Source of the DNA: Mytilus edulis
Lineage: Eukaryota > Mollusca > Bivalvia > Mytilida > Mytilidae
DNA: 64,000 bases
NCBI RefSeq assembly: GCF_963676685.1
Contig: NC_092354.1
Location: 14,452,746-14,516,745, forward strand
Reading direction: 5' to 3'
The position numbers and the translations under genes were made by a program. Below are positions 33,279-46,010 of the stretch, piece after piece. Position 1 is the stretch's first letter; the number at the start of each line of letters is the position of its first letter. Below the pieces are notes generated by a model that worked only from the letters and a program-made list of their open reading frames with translations, was not told the origin of the DNA and did no database searches.

Positions 33279-34919
33279 ATTAATGAAGTTATTAAAATCT
33301 TTACCGATTGGAAATGATACGGATGGTAACTTACAACTTAGTTGCCTAGCATAGAGACAGGGAACATTTTTAGACTTTTTTCAAGATTTTATTATTACTG
33401 GCATAATATTAGCAAACTGTTACTAATTTCAATTGTGTATAATTTATCGTATCTATCTTTGTTTAACGTGTAATGCAATATTGCAAACTTTCTCAGCAAC
33501 GTCTTTATCTGATATAAAATGTTTTTTTAAATGTTATCAATTTCATTTTGCAAACATATGATGCTATTTAAATTAAAAATTGCTGTAACATACATTTTTT
33601 CATTGTGTTTATAGAAAACAATATCATTTTTATCATTATTCATCTAGCTTTTCTCTGGAACATTAGTTTTGTTGTACTGTTTTAACACGGTATGTATAAT
33701 GTCCAGTTAGGATCGTGTCTTTCGAGTTATTTGATCGGATTAATTTGAGTTTGGCCACTTTTCTTTTAGTAAAAAAAGGATAAAGAAAAAAATGTTAATG
33801 TAAACAACCGGCATCCCTTTCTATGTAAAACTTGTTTAAAACTATGCTAGAACCTTATATATACATGATATACAAAATTATAGAAGGTAAATAAATAAAT
33901 TTGATAAAAGTTATTATACACATACCAATGCTAATTTCAACAAAAATGTGCACATTGGATGTATGTATACTTTGATTTACAGACACGTTAAAAAACATTT
34001 GTTTTTGCATGGAAAAGGACATTTTGATGATGTAAATTAATTTTCATATTTCCTAGTTTTTTCCAGAGCATTCCATGTATTTTCGAGAGTATCCTTGTTT
34101 TCTCGAGTGAAAATTTTTATTCATATGGCTTAAAATATAATATGCAAGTGTACTCCCTTTTGAAAAAAAAAGGTCAAATAAGGTACTTTTCATAGCACGA
34201 AACGATGCATTAGCCAGTTTAATAATACTTTATCAACATGTACATTTCATAAAAAGTCATGCTTCATTGGCATTCTTTAATCATTGTGTTAGTGTAACGG
34301 TGCAGTTAATATTTCGGAATGTAAACAATCTTTGTTTGAACTCAGACATATATATGTACAAATAGTGTGTAAAGCGTTTAAACTCAGGGTAGGTATAATG
34401 TCCGGCTAGGATTGTGATTTTCCGAGTAATTCGGTCCGTTTTTTCGAGTGTCGTTCGGGCTTTTTCTAGTGAAAAAAACTTGCGATATGTCAATTAACTG
34501 CTAATTCGTAATTATAAGAGATTTTTTTTATTACTACCCAACTTATTTTGATTACTTTACATGTTATTATCATCAAAGTAACACAATTTCCTTGTATCTA
34601 ACAAAAAAAAAATAGTATTTATTATTGTCCGGGCTTTTTCGAGAGCAACTGTGAAATCGTCCGGGATTTTTAACAAATGGTCCGTTTTATTTCAAAGAAA
34701 ATTGTGAATAAAAAAGGTATTTTTCACTTGAAACAATAACTTTTACTAGTTTATAACTGTAATCAAGTGAAGAACAATATCATATCTTCCCAACAAATCA
34801 CAAAAACATACGGTGATCAAAATTAACCTTTTTCAATTTAATTCTGTACGGAAATCGTTCTACTTCAACTTTTTAGTATAATATTAGAAATTATTGGATC
34901 CTTTATAAAATGGTCTTTA
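33279..34919. other. 3' flank of gene 1
   Basis: No coding segment. It probably holds the 3' UTR of gene 1 up to about 33900. A recurring motif of the form tcgagtg/gggctttttcgag occurs near 33700-33770, 34065-34110, 34390-34480 and 34625-34680, and inverted at 36250-36310. It looks like pieces of one repeat. Confidence 0.35.
33889..33894 (+). promoter_or_regulatory. candidate polyadenylation signal of gene 1
   Basis: An AATAAA about 610 bp after the stop codon, in ggtaaataaataaatttg. It is the first clear AATAAA on this strand that I noticed downstream. AT-rich surroundings make chance matches common. Confidence 0.3.
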
Positions 34920-35570
34920 GAACACAGTGAGGGGACTCATAATCTTTTCAACTTCAAACCATGGTTCTTTTGTTGTCATAGCTAATACTATTTATCGTGG
35001 TGAACCCAAGAGTTTTTATACGGGTAAGGGACGTTTTATGGTATACCGTTGTCCGTATGTCGGAAATAACTCAAAAATCGCTGTAACCAATTTACACAAA
35101 ACTTCGGAGAATTGTTTATCATTTTTATATCTATTAGGTATCCTCCGTTTCGGATTTTATAAAGTTTAGATTTTACATTTCCGAGTTGCTGGATTTTATA
35201 AAACAAACTAAAGGCCATAAAGAGCCTGTGTCGCGTTCACTCTTCAACATTGAAGACACGAATTGAATTCATGACAAAATTCTCTGTTTTGGTGATGGTG
35301 ACTTGCTTGTAATTCTTACTTTAATAAACATTTTTGCTGTTTACAGTTATCTTTAACTATAATAAACTTGGTCCAGTAGATTCAGAGGAAAGATTTTTGT
35401 AAAAGTTAACGAACGACGAAGACGGACAGCGACGAACGCTAAGTGATGGGAAAATCTCAATTGACCCTTTTGGGCCAGATGAGCTAAAAAGGGGTGATTT
35501 TACAGTTTTCAGACAATATTTGTTAGTGATTTTAGAAGTTTTCATGAAACTTTGGTGACTGGTTTACATA
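34920..35570. repeat. bivalve-type repeat fragment
   Basis: Includes gtccgtatgtcggaaataac, then cttggtccagtagattcaga, gacggacagcgacgaacgct and cttttgggccagatgagcta. I remember this 3' signature (serial gacga units, then gggccaggtgagcta) from a very common mussel repeat. Open frames at 34927-35169 and 35357-35545 lie within it. Confidence 0.45.
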
Positions 35571-36595
35571 GATTAAGGTAACTTCCCTTTAGTTTTTCAT
35601 AAAGTTTTAGTATTACATTTATTTAATATAAATTATTTATAAGTTTCATAACAAGTGAGAACGGTTATCACTTGATATCAGTTTTTGTTTTTTTAATTTG
35701 AATGTAATACGGGGAGTTTATTCTATTAGAAAAAAATAATGAGAGTTGATAACAAACTGTATCCCACCCATTCTCACAAGTTGTTGTAACCTATATGTCT
35801 TAATATTGTCAATACTCTCATTGTGTTAAATCAATAATTACGCAAATCCTTGGTTTAATATTTTTCACACGAAATACACATCGTTGTAACCTTGGAAGGT
35901 CATGAATGACCTAACGAATAGCCAATGAGATGTCGTAACAATGGAATTAATAGTTCACCAGCTTAACATACTATATTTACGTACGTCTCAATCCATATTG
36001 TTTCTGATTACTTTAGATATTTGTCATCATGAATATATAATGAACATGTAATTTATAAGAAGTGACAAACAACAACATATACAAATGAACGATGCTTGTT
36101 TATAAAGTTTAATCGTAGTACACCGTTTTCATACTGATGAGTGCATTGGTTTCGTGCCTTAAACAGTGCATAATTTGAACTCTTTCCTATTGTTTTTCAA
36201 CGTTAATACACTGACATTTATCATTTTAAGCTATAGGAAATTTGTATAATCACTCGATAAAACACGGACGCACTCGAACATGTCGAAAAAGCCCAGACTG
36301 CACTCGAAAAAGAACGAACACATAGAAATTAATTTAGTATTAAAATGTCGTTTTCAATGCAGAGACAATAATTTTTGTGAAGTGTCTGTATATCTGATGA
36401 TATGAAGATTCCATGGATGCATTTCCATCACATTTGCATTGGTCTGTGTACAAAATTGGCTTTATTCTATTTTTTAGAATAAAAGCATTGTAAGGCTAAA
36501 TTCAAATTTTTTAACAAAAAATAATATCGGATTGATGATATATTTTTATCTTATATACTAACACACCTTTATATGTTTTGTATGTTTAACTCAGG
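35571..36595. other. non-genic stretch
   Basis: AT-rich, no ORF of note and no recognisable element, apart from the inverted cactcgaaaa motif near 36250-36310. Confidence 0.3.
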
Positions 36596-37800
36596 CGTCT
36601 GTATCTCGTCTTATCAGTAAGGACGTTTGTTTGTTTACATTTTTTTTTATCATAATCGCTCAAAGAAAGTGGTTTTAGTAATGGCGGACATGTTTTTCGA
36701 CCAATCAAAAATCCAAGCATAAACTTTTTGCAGAATACCCTAAGGTACAATCTTAATAAGTTTCATTTGATATTGAATAGTAGTTTCAGAGAAGAATATT
36801 TTTGAAATAATAACATCAAAAATAGCAAAAAATGCATACTTTAACTCCTTGTCTGATTTGCTCTAAATGCTATAGTTTTTAAGTGATAAGCCAAAACAGC
36901 ATTTTGACCCCTATGTTATATTTTTAGCCATGGCGGCAATGTTTGTTGATGGATCAAAACTTTGGATATAGTTTACAAACAAGATACCCTAAAGAACATT
37001 CACTTAAACTTGGGAGTATATGGCCCAGTAGTTTCAGAAGAGAAGTTTTATAAATGTTAGCAAACATGATAAACTGTTTAAAATTGTCTTTAAAGGACAA
37101 TAACTCTTTAAGAGATCAATTGACAATTTTGTTCATGATTGCATGACTTTTTTGTAGGTCTTTTTTGCTGAACATATTTGCTATTTATAGTTTATCTTTA
37201 ATATCTTCAATATTATTTAAGATAATAACCAAAAACTGCAAAATTTCTTTAAAAGTACCAATTTTGTGGCAGCAATTCAACAATTAGTTGTTCAATTCTG
37301 ATGAAAAATTGAGGGAAGGTAGAGCTTGACATCATGCATACTTTAACTTCTTATCAGATTTACTCTAACTGCTACAGTTTTGGGGATATAAGCCCAAAAC
37401 TGCATTTGACCCGTATGTTCTATTTTTAGCAATGGCGGCCATGTTTATTTATGGATAAAAATTTCGGACATAATTTATAAACTAGATACCCTTAGGAACA
37501 TTAACTTAAAGTTTGGAAGTATTTGGCCCAGTAGTTTCGGAGGAGAAGATTTTTAAATGTAAGCAAAGATGATATACAAATTGTGTAAAATTGTCGTTAA
37601 AGGACAATAACTGCTTAAGGGGTCAATTGACACTTTCGGTCATATCAAATATTTTGTAGATCTTACTTTGCAGAACATTTTTGTAGTGAACGGTTTATCT
37701 CTATCTTCAATAATATTCAAGATAATAACCAAAAACTACAACAATTCCCTAAAATTACCAATTTGACTAGTTTGACAGAGCTCTAGCACCGAAAAAACGA
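36596..37800. repeat. tandem units of about 500 bp of a dispersed repeat
   Basis: Two near-complete units, about 36840-37335 and 37340-37790, share agccatggcggcaatgtttg/agcaatggcggccatgttta, then ggcccagtagtttc, aaaggacaataactc/g and agataataaccaaaaact. A partial unit (agtaatggcggacatgtttt) precedes them. The units are clearly diverged, so the array is old. Confidence 0.65.
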
Positions 37801-38354
37801 TGTCCTGTGTCTCCTTTGTTGTTTATTTTTGCCAAGGAACTGCTGGCAAAAAGTATTTGTAAGAACATCAGATATCTGATATATCAATAATATGTTATAA
37901 GAAATTTGTACAATTATAAGAAACAATTTTGATAAGTAATGGTGTAATTAGTTGTTTTACTTTGATCATTATTTTATAAACTTGTATACTGTTCGTGTCA
38001 GTATTCCTGGCATGATATTGATTGTTTTATGTGTTATTATTATATATATTGTATATGTTTTATAACAATCAATAGGTGACACTTTAATAAACAAATTTAC
38101 TATTATAATTAGCAATAATAAAGAGAAAAACATTTTCTGCGCAAATTTTTTTTGATCCCGTTAAAGATTTGGAGAAGTGTATAATGTTCAAATTTAATTT
38201 TCTAAAACCGAAGCAACATGAATTGGAAGAAATAAATTTAGCAAAGGATGTATCTTTTCCATTAAATGGACAGATGGTTTTAAAAAATTAGGTTTACCTT
38301 TTTATGCTTTTGAAGAAATGGTTAGTTATAATGCTGATACAAGAATAGAAATAA

Positions 38355-38560
38355 TGGAATCAATGATTACAATGCCGAAGATCAGAAACCTTTTCTTGAT
38401 CGGGGAAATTGTTATTCTGAAATCATTGCAATATCGAAGCTTATTTATGCTATTTCATCTACTCACGTGCCAAAATCTTATGTTATAAGAATAGAACGTG
38501 TGTTAACAGTTTTATACGGAATGGTGGAATGAAAAGTAAAATAGGAAGTTTATTCAAAAG
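38355..38560 (+). pseudogene. L1-like LINE reverse-transcriptase C-terminal remnant
   Basis: One frame reads SKLIYAISSTHVPKSYVIRI, then ERVLTVL. After a frameshift near 38520 it reads FIRNGGMKSKIG. The order (aKLiYaiS...vPkxYvxxIerxl...FiWnGgxxkik) is what I know from the thumb region after the RT domain of L1-type LINEs. The upstream part (38120-38350) has no clear frame. Very short and broken, so the clade is uncertain. Confidence 0.4.
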
Positions 38561-38592
38561 TCTCCTAGCAAAGGGGGACTGAACGGACATAA

Positions 38593-39035
38593 TTAAGATG
38601 TGGTATGAGTGTTAATGAGACAACTCTCCATCCAAGTCAATATTTATAAAAGTTACAATTTAAGGTCAAAGTACGGTCTTTAACACGGAGCCTTGGCTCA
38701 CACTTAACAGCAAGATATAAAAGGCCCTAAAATTAATAATGTGAAACCATTCAAACGATATATGAACTACTAGTGAATTAGCCTGTTATAAAGATATAGA
38801 GACTACAGATATCAAAGGTACCAGGTTTATAATTTGATACGACAGACGCGTGTTTCGTCTATATAAGACCATTTAGCGACGCTCATATCAAAACAATTAG
38901 AAAGCTAAACTAGTATGATATTGAAGAGCATTAAGGACTCATAAATCCGAAACGTCGTGCCAAATACGACTAAAGTAATCTATGTCTGGGATAAGAACAT
39001 CCTTAAAATTTCGAATAATGCATACGTATGCAAAC
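38593..39035 (-). repeat. SINE/MITE-like fragment plus ctggcgtat-family copy
   Basis: 38593-38760 (agatgtggtatgagtgttaa, then aaagtacggtctttaacac) is an inverted piece of the copy-a family. 38800-39035 (atcaaaggtaccaggtttat, then acgcgtgtttcgtctatata, then gtgccaaatacgactaaag) is an inverted ctggcgtat-family copy. Confidence 0.5.
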
Positions 39036-40844
39036 AGTAAATTTATAAAAATGACCATATCATTAATATCCATGTCAACACCGAAGTGCTGACTTCTGGG
39101 CATCGACCCAGTGTTTTTTAATGTACCGAAATAAAAATGTTTTGGAGAGAATTTTCTTATTGGTGGTATTTTGTTTTTGGAGTAAGATATTTTTTTTGTG
39201 TTAAGACAGTGTCATTTCTGGTGTTATAATTCTGATAACTTAGATTTGAATTATTATATCCTATATGCAATTAATTGCATTAATTGTGTAAACAGACTGT
39301 TAATATCTGTTCAAGCTTTCCTTAAATTTTTGAAAAGACGTCTAGATATTTAAGAATATGAAATATTTTAAGAAAGGTTCTGAAAAGGGGTAATGAAATA
39401 TATTTAATTTATTTCTTAATTTGTTTTGATTATGATCATATTAAATGAACACCAAAGTATTCTTAAGATGAATCATACACTGTGTATTCACATCGTAGAT
39501 TTTTTTATTATTTTTCATTCGCATAGTAAAAATTATAACAATGTCATATATGTCATTTACTTGTCTTGTAAAAATGTATGTAAACACCGTAGTGTGAACA
39601 CCAAAAGGACCATAAAAAAGGGAAAACCAAATTGTATCTTATTTAGTGTTAGTTTGGTTTTTTATTCCACTAGTCATTTTTTAACACCGCCGTGGCTGTG
39701 CTTTTTATCAAATTTCATATATTTTATTTTATTTATTGGTGCAAAATTTGTAAATTTGGTTGTTTGGGTAGTATATTTTATCTTCGCTTAGATCCTCTTT
39801 TTTTGGCAAAATACTTCGAAACATTATTTTTTTTTCTAAGTAAAAAATTATTGCTTATTCCAGAATTTCAATTGTCATAGTTTTGGCAAATATTTATTTG
39901 TTTTGGAAATTTGGCACATTTTGATGTTCCCTTGTGAACTAAGATGGGGTGTTATTTACATCAAGGTAATTAACCAATCAGATTGCAAGATTCTTGTTTC
40001 ATTAGATTTCATGTTTTGTCGTTTTAGAAAATGGACATGAATAAAAATGTTAATTGCTCCTACTGTAAGGAGGAGTCTGAGCCTCGTCAAACCGTAACAA
40101 AGCACCAGAGTTTGTCTGTTTATAAATTCAAAAGTTTTCTTTTTTTTAAAGACGGTAAGGTTTCAACGCCATTAGGCAAAGGATTTTTGCTACTTTTTCA
40201 GTCCTTTTGGTCATCATGGTCATAGAGCATGTAATTGTGAAGTCTTATTTTCATTGTTTTTTCCATTCAATAAAAAATAATTTTGTAATTTGTTGATTAT
40301 TATTGGGGAGGGGCTTCTCAATTAGTACAAAATTTGTGTTTATATTGATTTTTTTTTTCCTATTGAGCAGTATACTACTTTTGCCTTTATTTACTACTTT
40401 TCGTTGGTTTTCTTGTTTATTTGTTTTTTTTTTCACTGTAATATATTTCAGTCATATTTTCAACTGCAAGAACAAAGGAAGCTTGCAGCTGCAATGGTAC
40501 TCGATCCTTTAGTCTGGTATAAACGGACCACTGTATTTCTTATTTATCGTAATACTGCTTGGTTATGATAAAATGTTGGCAGAACAGAAATATATCTTAA
40601 TTGAAAAATATTCCAATTAATCAACATATGTTGGGGTTGGTTTTTTTTTTTGTGAATTGATAGGAATTTATGATAGTGTTCTTCACTTGATTACAGATAT
40701 AGACAAGATAAACATGATAAAGTAAATTTTCAAAGGTCAAGAATGTCTTATTTCTTATTTACATTTTCTTTATAAAAAAAACCCGGACCATTTGTAATAA
40801 ATACTGTTTTCATTAATTGCTTCTTTTATAATTACCTGGAAAAA
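39036..40844. other. non-genic stretch
   Basis: AT-rich. Open frames at 39426-39880, 40031-40225 and 40251-40512 are Phe/Leu- or Lys-rich low-complexity translations without domains. No exon pattern or element recognised. Confidence 0.35.
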
Positions 40845-41130
40845 ACTTTTGCTAACATGCATTTCACATGAATCTCAAGTGAAATCTTTTACGTTCAGTT
40901 CCATTAATGCTGGAAACAAATAGAATTTTTCAAAATTGAAATTAAAATTGAAAAGTTAGATGTTATTTAAAAACCTTATTTTTCAAATATGTGAGTTTCA
41001 TGTGAAAAAAAGCATATCAATTGATTTCACGTATGTTTCATGTATAAGCATGTTTAATCGTTTGAGATTCTCACGTGTTAAAATTCACGTGAAATTCATG
41101 TCAGTGAAATTTCCCTGTGTAAGTCATGAA
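40845..41130. repeat. ttcacgtgaa-type repeat cluster
   Basis: Repeated palindromic-like words: tttcacatgaatctcaagtg, gtgagtttcatgtgaaa, tttcacgtatgtttcatg and aaattcacgtgaaattcatg. They give an irregular array of cacgtga half-sites. It is probably repeat debris. The CACGTG-like words could mimic E-boxes, but no function is claimed. Confidence 0.4.
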
Positions 41131-42125
41131 TATTTTAATTTAACTTACGCATTGTTTTAGTTGTAGGATTGTTTGGTGAAAAGAGTCCTTGTTTATAAAC
41201 AACTATTTTAATAATGTTGAAAATGTTAAAAATAGGGGTACATCATGCAGTCAACCAATATATTAAACGTTGAAAATTGGTTGAATATCAAACACAAAAA
41301 TGAAATGATGATATTCAAATAATAATCAAAACTAAAATTTATAGATGCAAAATAGAAATGGACAATATCGAACTTTTTTGACAATAGCACTGTACTGAGA
41401 AGCCTTCATACTGTACCTCTTTAACTTCTCGAGCTTGAGCAAGTGTCATAAGTTTATAGATTTTTTTTTATATCAGTAATGCCATACATTACAAAACAAA
41501 GCAAATATTATATCATAACTACTATTTAACAACGTGTTACATTTTGCATATTATAAATAAACTTTGAGCAATTTAACACAAGACAACGGATATATCAGAT
41601 GTTATCTTACCTCCAATAGATTTATGGGGATATAATTTGTTAATGGACTACACGTAGTGACTATGTATAATTGATATATGGTGTCACATGGTTAGTTACC
41701 ATATAGGGTTAGCAACCATTTTGGGTAGGTAAGGAGTTACTTCCCTTTCAAAACAAAAAAGATGACACAACCCTTCATAAAAACAACACGGTGTTGAGAA
41801 AAAATCTGAAAGGATTTAACAAACGACGAAATTGACGATGAAAGGTTGAAATAAGTTCATAAAACATAATTAAAACAAATAAGTTGTTACTGTTGGCATA
41901 ACGGATTAACTTCCCTTTCAAAACAAAAACAAAAAGAAATCTAAAAGGATTCAACAGACGAAGAAATAAATACATGTAATACACGATTGAAATGCAATAA
42001 ATGTAAAGCCAAAAAGTTGGCATTCGTTTTCTATAGGATCTTTATACTAAATAATGAAGACTTGATCACTTTGACAGTCCGCTAGTCAGAATACCACATG
42101 TGTAGATAGTCGGTAAGGTAAATTC
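41131..42125. other. non-genic stretch with a local duplication
   Basis: Acttccctttcaaaacaaaa occurs at about 41738 and 41909. Each is followed by aaatct(g/a)aaaggatt(t/c)aaca and a gacga(a)gaaat word. This is a local, partly deleted duplication. It also explains the repeated peptide RLLNPFRF on the minus strand. Confidence 0.4.
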
Positions 42126-42245
42126 GTTACACGATGTGCTAGTAACCTAATACGAGATATATGGGGTAAGTAAATTCCATATGGGGATCCGAGTTTCGCT
42201 CTCACCCCATATATTTCGTATTAGGTCACTATCACACCATGTAAC
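42126..42245. mobile_element. 120-bp foldback element with arms of about 42 bp
   Basis: The left arm starts gttacacgatgtgctagtaa and ends cctaatacgagatatatgggg. The right arm (accccatatatttcgtatta, then ggtcactatcacaccatgtaac) is its reverse complement with about five or six mismatches. The loop is short, so the element can form one long hairpin. Confidence 0.7.
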
Positions 42246-42374
42246 TAATAAAATAGACAATTCTTTATTCTTTGTCATTATATTACGCATCTAAACCGTG
42301 CATTTAAAACAAAGAATGATGATTTAATCTTGGGACATTCTTTCGAAACTGCAATGTAATGCAAAATAATTAAG

Positions 42375-42665
42375 GCAGCAACCATTTGATTTTCTGGGAG
42401 GGGCTATGGTTTTTTTTCTGGACAAACTTTTTTTTTTCGCCTGCGGCGAAAAACAATCTATTTTTTTCGCGACAAGACGAAAACAAATTTTTTTCTTTCA
42501 ATTTTAGCATTAAATATAGTGGCAGCTGAGGGTGAAACAAACATTTTTTTTTCTCAGAATCAAAAACAATTTTTTTCTCCAAAAACTGGAAACAAACTTT
42601 TTTTTCAAAAAAAAACCATAGCCCCCCCCCTCCCCCCCCCCCCCCCAGAAAATCAAATGGTTGCC
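42375..42665. mobile_element. 290-bp TIR element with T-rich body and poly-C
   Basis: The left end gcaaccatttgattttctgg, then gaggggctatgg, and the right end ccatagcccc, then cagaaaatcaaatggttgcc, are inverted repeats of about 30 bp. The right copy is interrupted by C runs. The interior is repeated ttttttttc words and carries no gene. The open frame on the minus strand at 42370-42582 is this interior. Confidence 0.65.
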
Positions 42666-43734
42666 TAAACAGTACACATATGTTTTCTGTCCTTTTGAAC
42701 GATTGACAAAATCACGCGTGTTATGAGTGGATGTTTTGTTTTAAAAATAAATACAACATTCAAGCTGCACGTGCTTTCAATGATAACGTTACAAGACAGG
42801 AGATTATTATTCATATGTTTGGGCTTTTAGTTGTGTCGTTTGATGAGGGATTTCCGTTGTGAATTTCACTTATTTTATCTTTTAAAAACAAAACAAAAAA
42901 CAACTTCACAATATTTGTAAGTTCAGTTCAGCATGAAAATATTATGTTTAGAACGTTTGCTTCTTTTATAGTTTTTAGGGGACGAAAAAGTTTGCATCAT
43001 GCACGGGTGATACATCTATAACAGGAGACGCTTATTTGTCTCCTCTTGATAGATTTTCGAGATTTTAACCACAGTTAATCACTGTTTCATTAATTCACCA
43101 GATTTCAAAAACCAAATATTTTTACAAAATGACTAGACTTAGAAAATGCCTGTAGCATATACACCAAATATTTTTTATACATGTTACGCGTAGTATCAGC
43201 GTATCGGACATACTACAAGAACTCTACCTTGATCCATGAAACTTGAAATTATAACCAAGGTTAGTTTCATTCATCATCTATAGTTGACCTATGCATCTAA
43301 CTACTGACTTAACCACTAAAATGATTTAAATTTCAATACTAGTATATTGAAGCACCTGCATTGATATCTTAAACAAAATCTATACTCAAAATAAGTGATA
43401 CTATCAGATTTTATTCCATTATTGGAAAAAAAATCAAAAAAATTGAAAGCGAAGTGATGCACAGACGAAAAGACATGTGATATTCATCACGGGGACCTGG
43501 CTAGACAGTAAATGCCGAGAGGAGCTAATGCTATTGGGATTAAATGATACGACGTTACAAATTTGAATAAACCAGATTCGCATTTAGAAAAATAATGTAT
43601 CTTAAATGATGCACGAGGACAATATATTGGAAACTTCCAAACAAATATTGAAGAACTTATTTGACAGATAAAGAGTATAAGTTGTCCGTGTGTTGGTGGT
43701 TTATCCACAGGATTGTGCATGCGTCTAATGTAGT
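42666..43734. other. non-genic stretch
   Basis: No gene or recognisable element. The 77-codon minus-strand frame at 43487-43720 has no domain. Confidence 0.3.
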
Positions 43735-44203
43735 AGGCTATCTATCACCCCTGGCTAGGCTTCTTTTGCAGGTGAAGAGAAAGCCGAGTGAGTAAGTCTT
43801 TTCCCCAGTACATAGCCTCTGCATTATTCCAAACTTCTACAATGCCTCGTCGCGACAGCCACGGTAACTAGGGTCTAGCATCCCAGGTAAAATTGTAGAG
43901 GATCTCGGAGCAGCAAGGGCCCCAGAGATGCAGAGTGTAGGCCCACCGGCGTGTGGACATGCCCTAGCACTCGTCCTTGCCCCAGCCCCAGCTATGGGTA
44001 AATAGTTGGTCAGATGAAGATCATAGCTCTGTTTAAGCAGTTCATCTAAGAGAAGGAAAAATCGATACAAAACCAATGGCAAGATGGGAGTCATAAGCTT
44101 TGGTTAGCGGCTCACCTAGAGGAAGGAGACCTTGATGAATAAATCCCTGGTCCTCCTGGTAAGGGGTTGTGCGCTTGGCTAGCTACTCAGCCTCGGAAAG
44201 AAA

Positions 44204-45110
44204 CTTATGCTGCAGAAACAGAAACAAGGGAAAATCAATTAGTTCGGTGTAGACATATTGAAACCTCTGCAGGAATGCAGCCTATGACGAGCGACAAAAC
44301 TCCGAGAAACTCTATTCTGTCTCCTAAACAAACGTTAAAATTTGGTTGTTGGAATGTTTGAACTATGAACGAAACAAGCAGAACTGCTAAAACAACTAAG
44401 GAAATGTAGGGATTTAAGCTTGATATATTGGTGTAAGTGAATGCAGATGGACTGATTCAGGAAAATTTAAACAAAATTTAGGTACAGACATTTACTTTTC
44501 AGGACGTAGAGATGGTAGACACCAGGAAGGAGTAGCTATTCTATTGAGAAAGAGAGCAAACAAGTCTGTTGTAGAATGGTGGAGTCAGGTAGGGGTAAAT
44601 ACGCAACTACATATATGTTCTAGTTGTGTAAAGAATTCTATTGATTTAGATATTGAATGGATAACTATAATGATAATGTATGATGGTTTTAGATGTGCAG
44701 TCAGACATGATGGAAAACTTATGCTACAGAAACAGAAACAAGGGAAAATCAATTAGTTCGGTGTAGACAGATGGAAACCTCTGCAGGAATGCAGCCTTTG
44801 ACGATGTCAATATGTTCTAGTTGTGTAAAGAATTCTATTAATTTAGATATTGAATGGATAACTATAATGGAAATGTATGATAGTTTTAGATGTGCAGTCA
44901 GACATGATGGAAAACTTATGCTACAGAAACAGAAACAAGGGAAAATCAATTAGTTCGGTGTAGACAGATGGAAACCTCTGCAGGAATGCAGCCTTTGACG
45001 ATGTCAATATATTCTAGTTGTGTAAAGAATTCTATTAATTTAGATATTGAATGGATACCTATTATGGAAATGTATGATGGTTTTAGATGTGCAGTCAGAC
45101 ATGATGGAAA
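44204..45110 (+). repeat. 197-bp chimeric tandem duplication inside the LINE
   Basis: A leader segment, cttatgctgcagaaacagaa to gcaggaatgcagcct (44204-44285), reappears at 44718 and 44915, each time joined to the same RT piece (gttctagttgtgtaaagaat to cagacatgatggaaaa). The period between the last two is 197 bp. Copies differ by only a few bases. The same block yields the repeated open frames at 44544-44756, 44771-44953 and 44968-45255. Confidence 0.8.
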
Positions 45111-45545
45111 ACTATCAGATTGGTTTGTAATAACATATGGGGTAAGACAGATATGCATAATATCTCATTTTCTCTTTATATTGGTGTTTGACTGGGTAAT
45201 GAAGAAGACAACAACTGAAAATCTTGGTATACAGTGGGGACTAACAACATTTTAGAGGACATGGACTTTGCTGATAATGTCAGCCTCTTTCTAATACACA
45301 TGAACACATGCAGAAAAAGACAGATTACATCAGAGGCAGCAAAACTAGGACTAAAGATAAATGCAAAGAAAACTAAGGTGATGAAGATAGATATAAAGAA
45401 CAATAAAGCAATAACAGTGAATGGAAAAAACTGGAAACTCATTCAACTGTCTTGGTAGTAGAGTTAATACAGCAGGAAATATTGAAGTAGAAGTTAACAT
45501 CCGTATTGGCAAAGCAGCTTCTGCATTCAAAAACCTGAATAACAT

Positions 45546-46010
45546 ATGGAAAATAACAAAATGTCCAGAAAGACAAAGATCAGATTGTATGTGAGCAATG
45601 TTAAATCAGTTCTGTTGTACGGTTCAGAAACATGGAGAACAACCAAAAACGTAGAAAGAATTAGAGGATTCGAAGGACGCTGTTTGAGAAGAATAATTAA
45701 CATCAGATGGCCAAGTGTAATTTCAAACAGTGAACTATCAGAAAGAACAGGTGTGAAGAATATATTGAACGAGATCATAAGAAGGCAGTGGCAATATATT
45801 GGACATATACTGCGAATGGATAACAACCGACATGTGAAAAAGATATTGACATGGACACCATTAGGGACAAGAAAGCCTGGAAGACCGAAATGCACATGGA
45901 GAAGAGATATAGCAGCAGAGATAAAGAGACATGGTTACACCTGGAATCAAAAAGACAAAATCGCGAATGATAGAACGAGTTGGAGGTCCCTTGTTGATGC
46001 CTTGTGTTGA
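45546..46010 (+). pseudogene. LINE polyprotein C-terminal open frame
   Basis: A 154-codon open frame that preserves the region after the RT domain: VKSVLLYGSETWRT, FEGRCLRRIINIRWP, RRQWQYIGHILRMDNN and GRPKCTWRRD. The (LLYGSETW ... RRIINIRWP ... WIGHxLR ... GRPKxTW) order is a common signature at the C-terminus of invertebrate endonuclease-reverse transcriptases. It survives as an open frame by chance or recent age, while the rest is broken. Confidence 0.75.

Noticed and set aside
39426..39880. Phe/Leu-rich open frames as a membrane protein
   Set aside because: Hydrophobicity comes from T-rich DNA. There is no start context, no splice pattern and no similarity I can recall.
44544..45255. Three similar open frames as a small gene family
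   Set aside because: They are tandem copies of a leader/RT piece inside a dead LINE.
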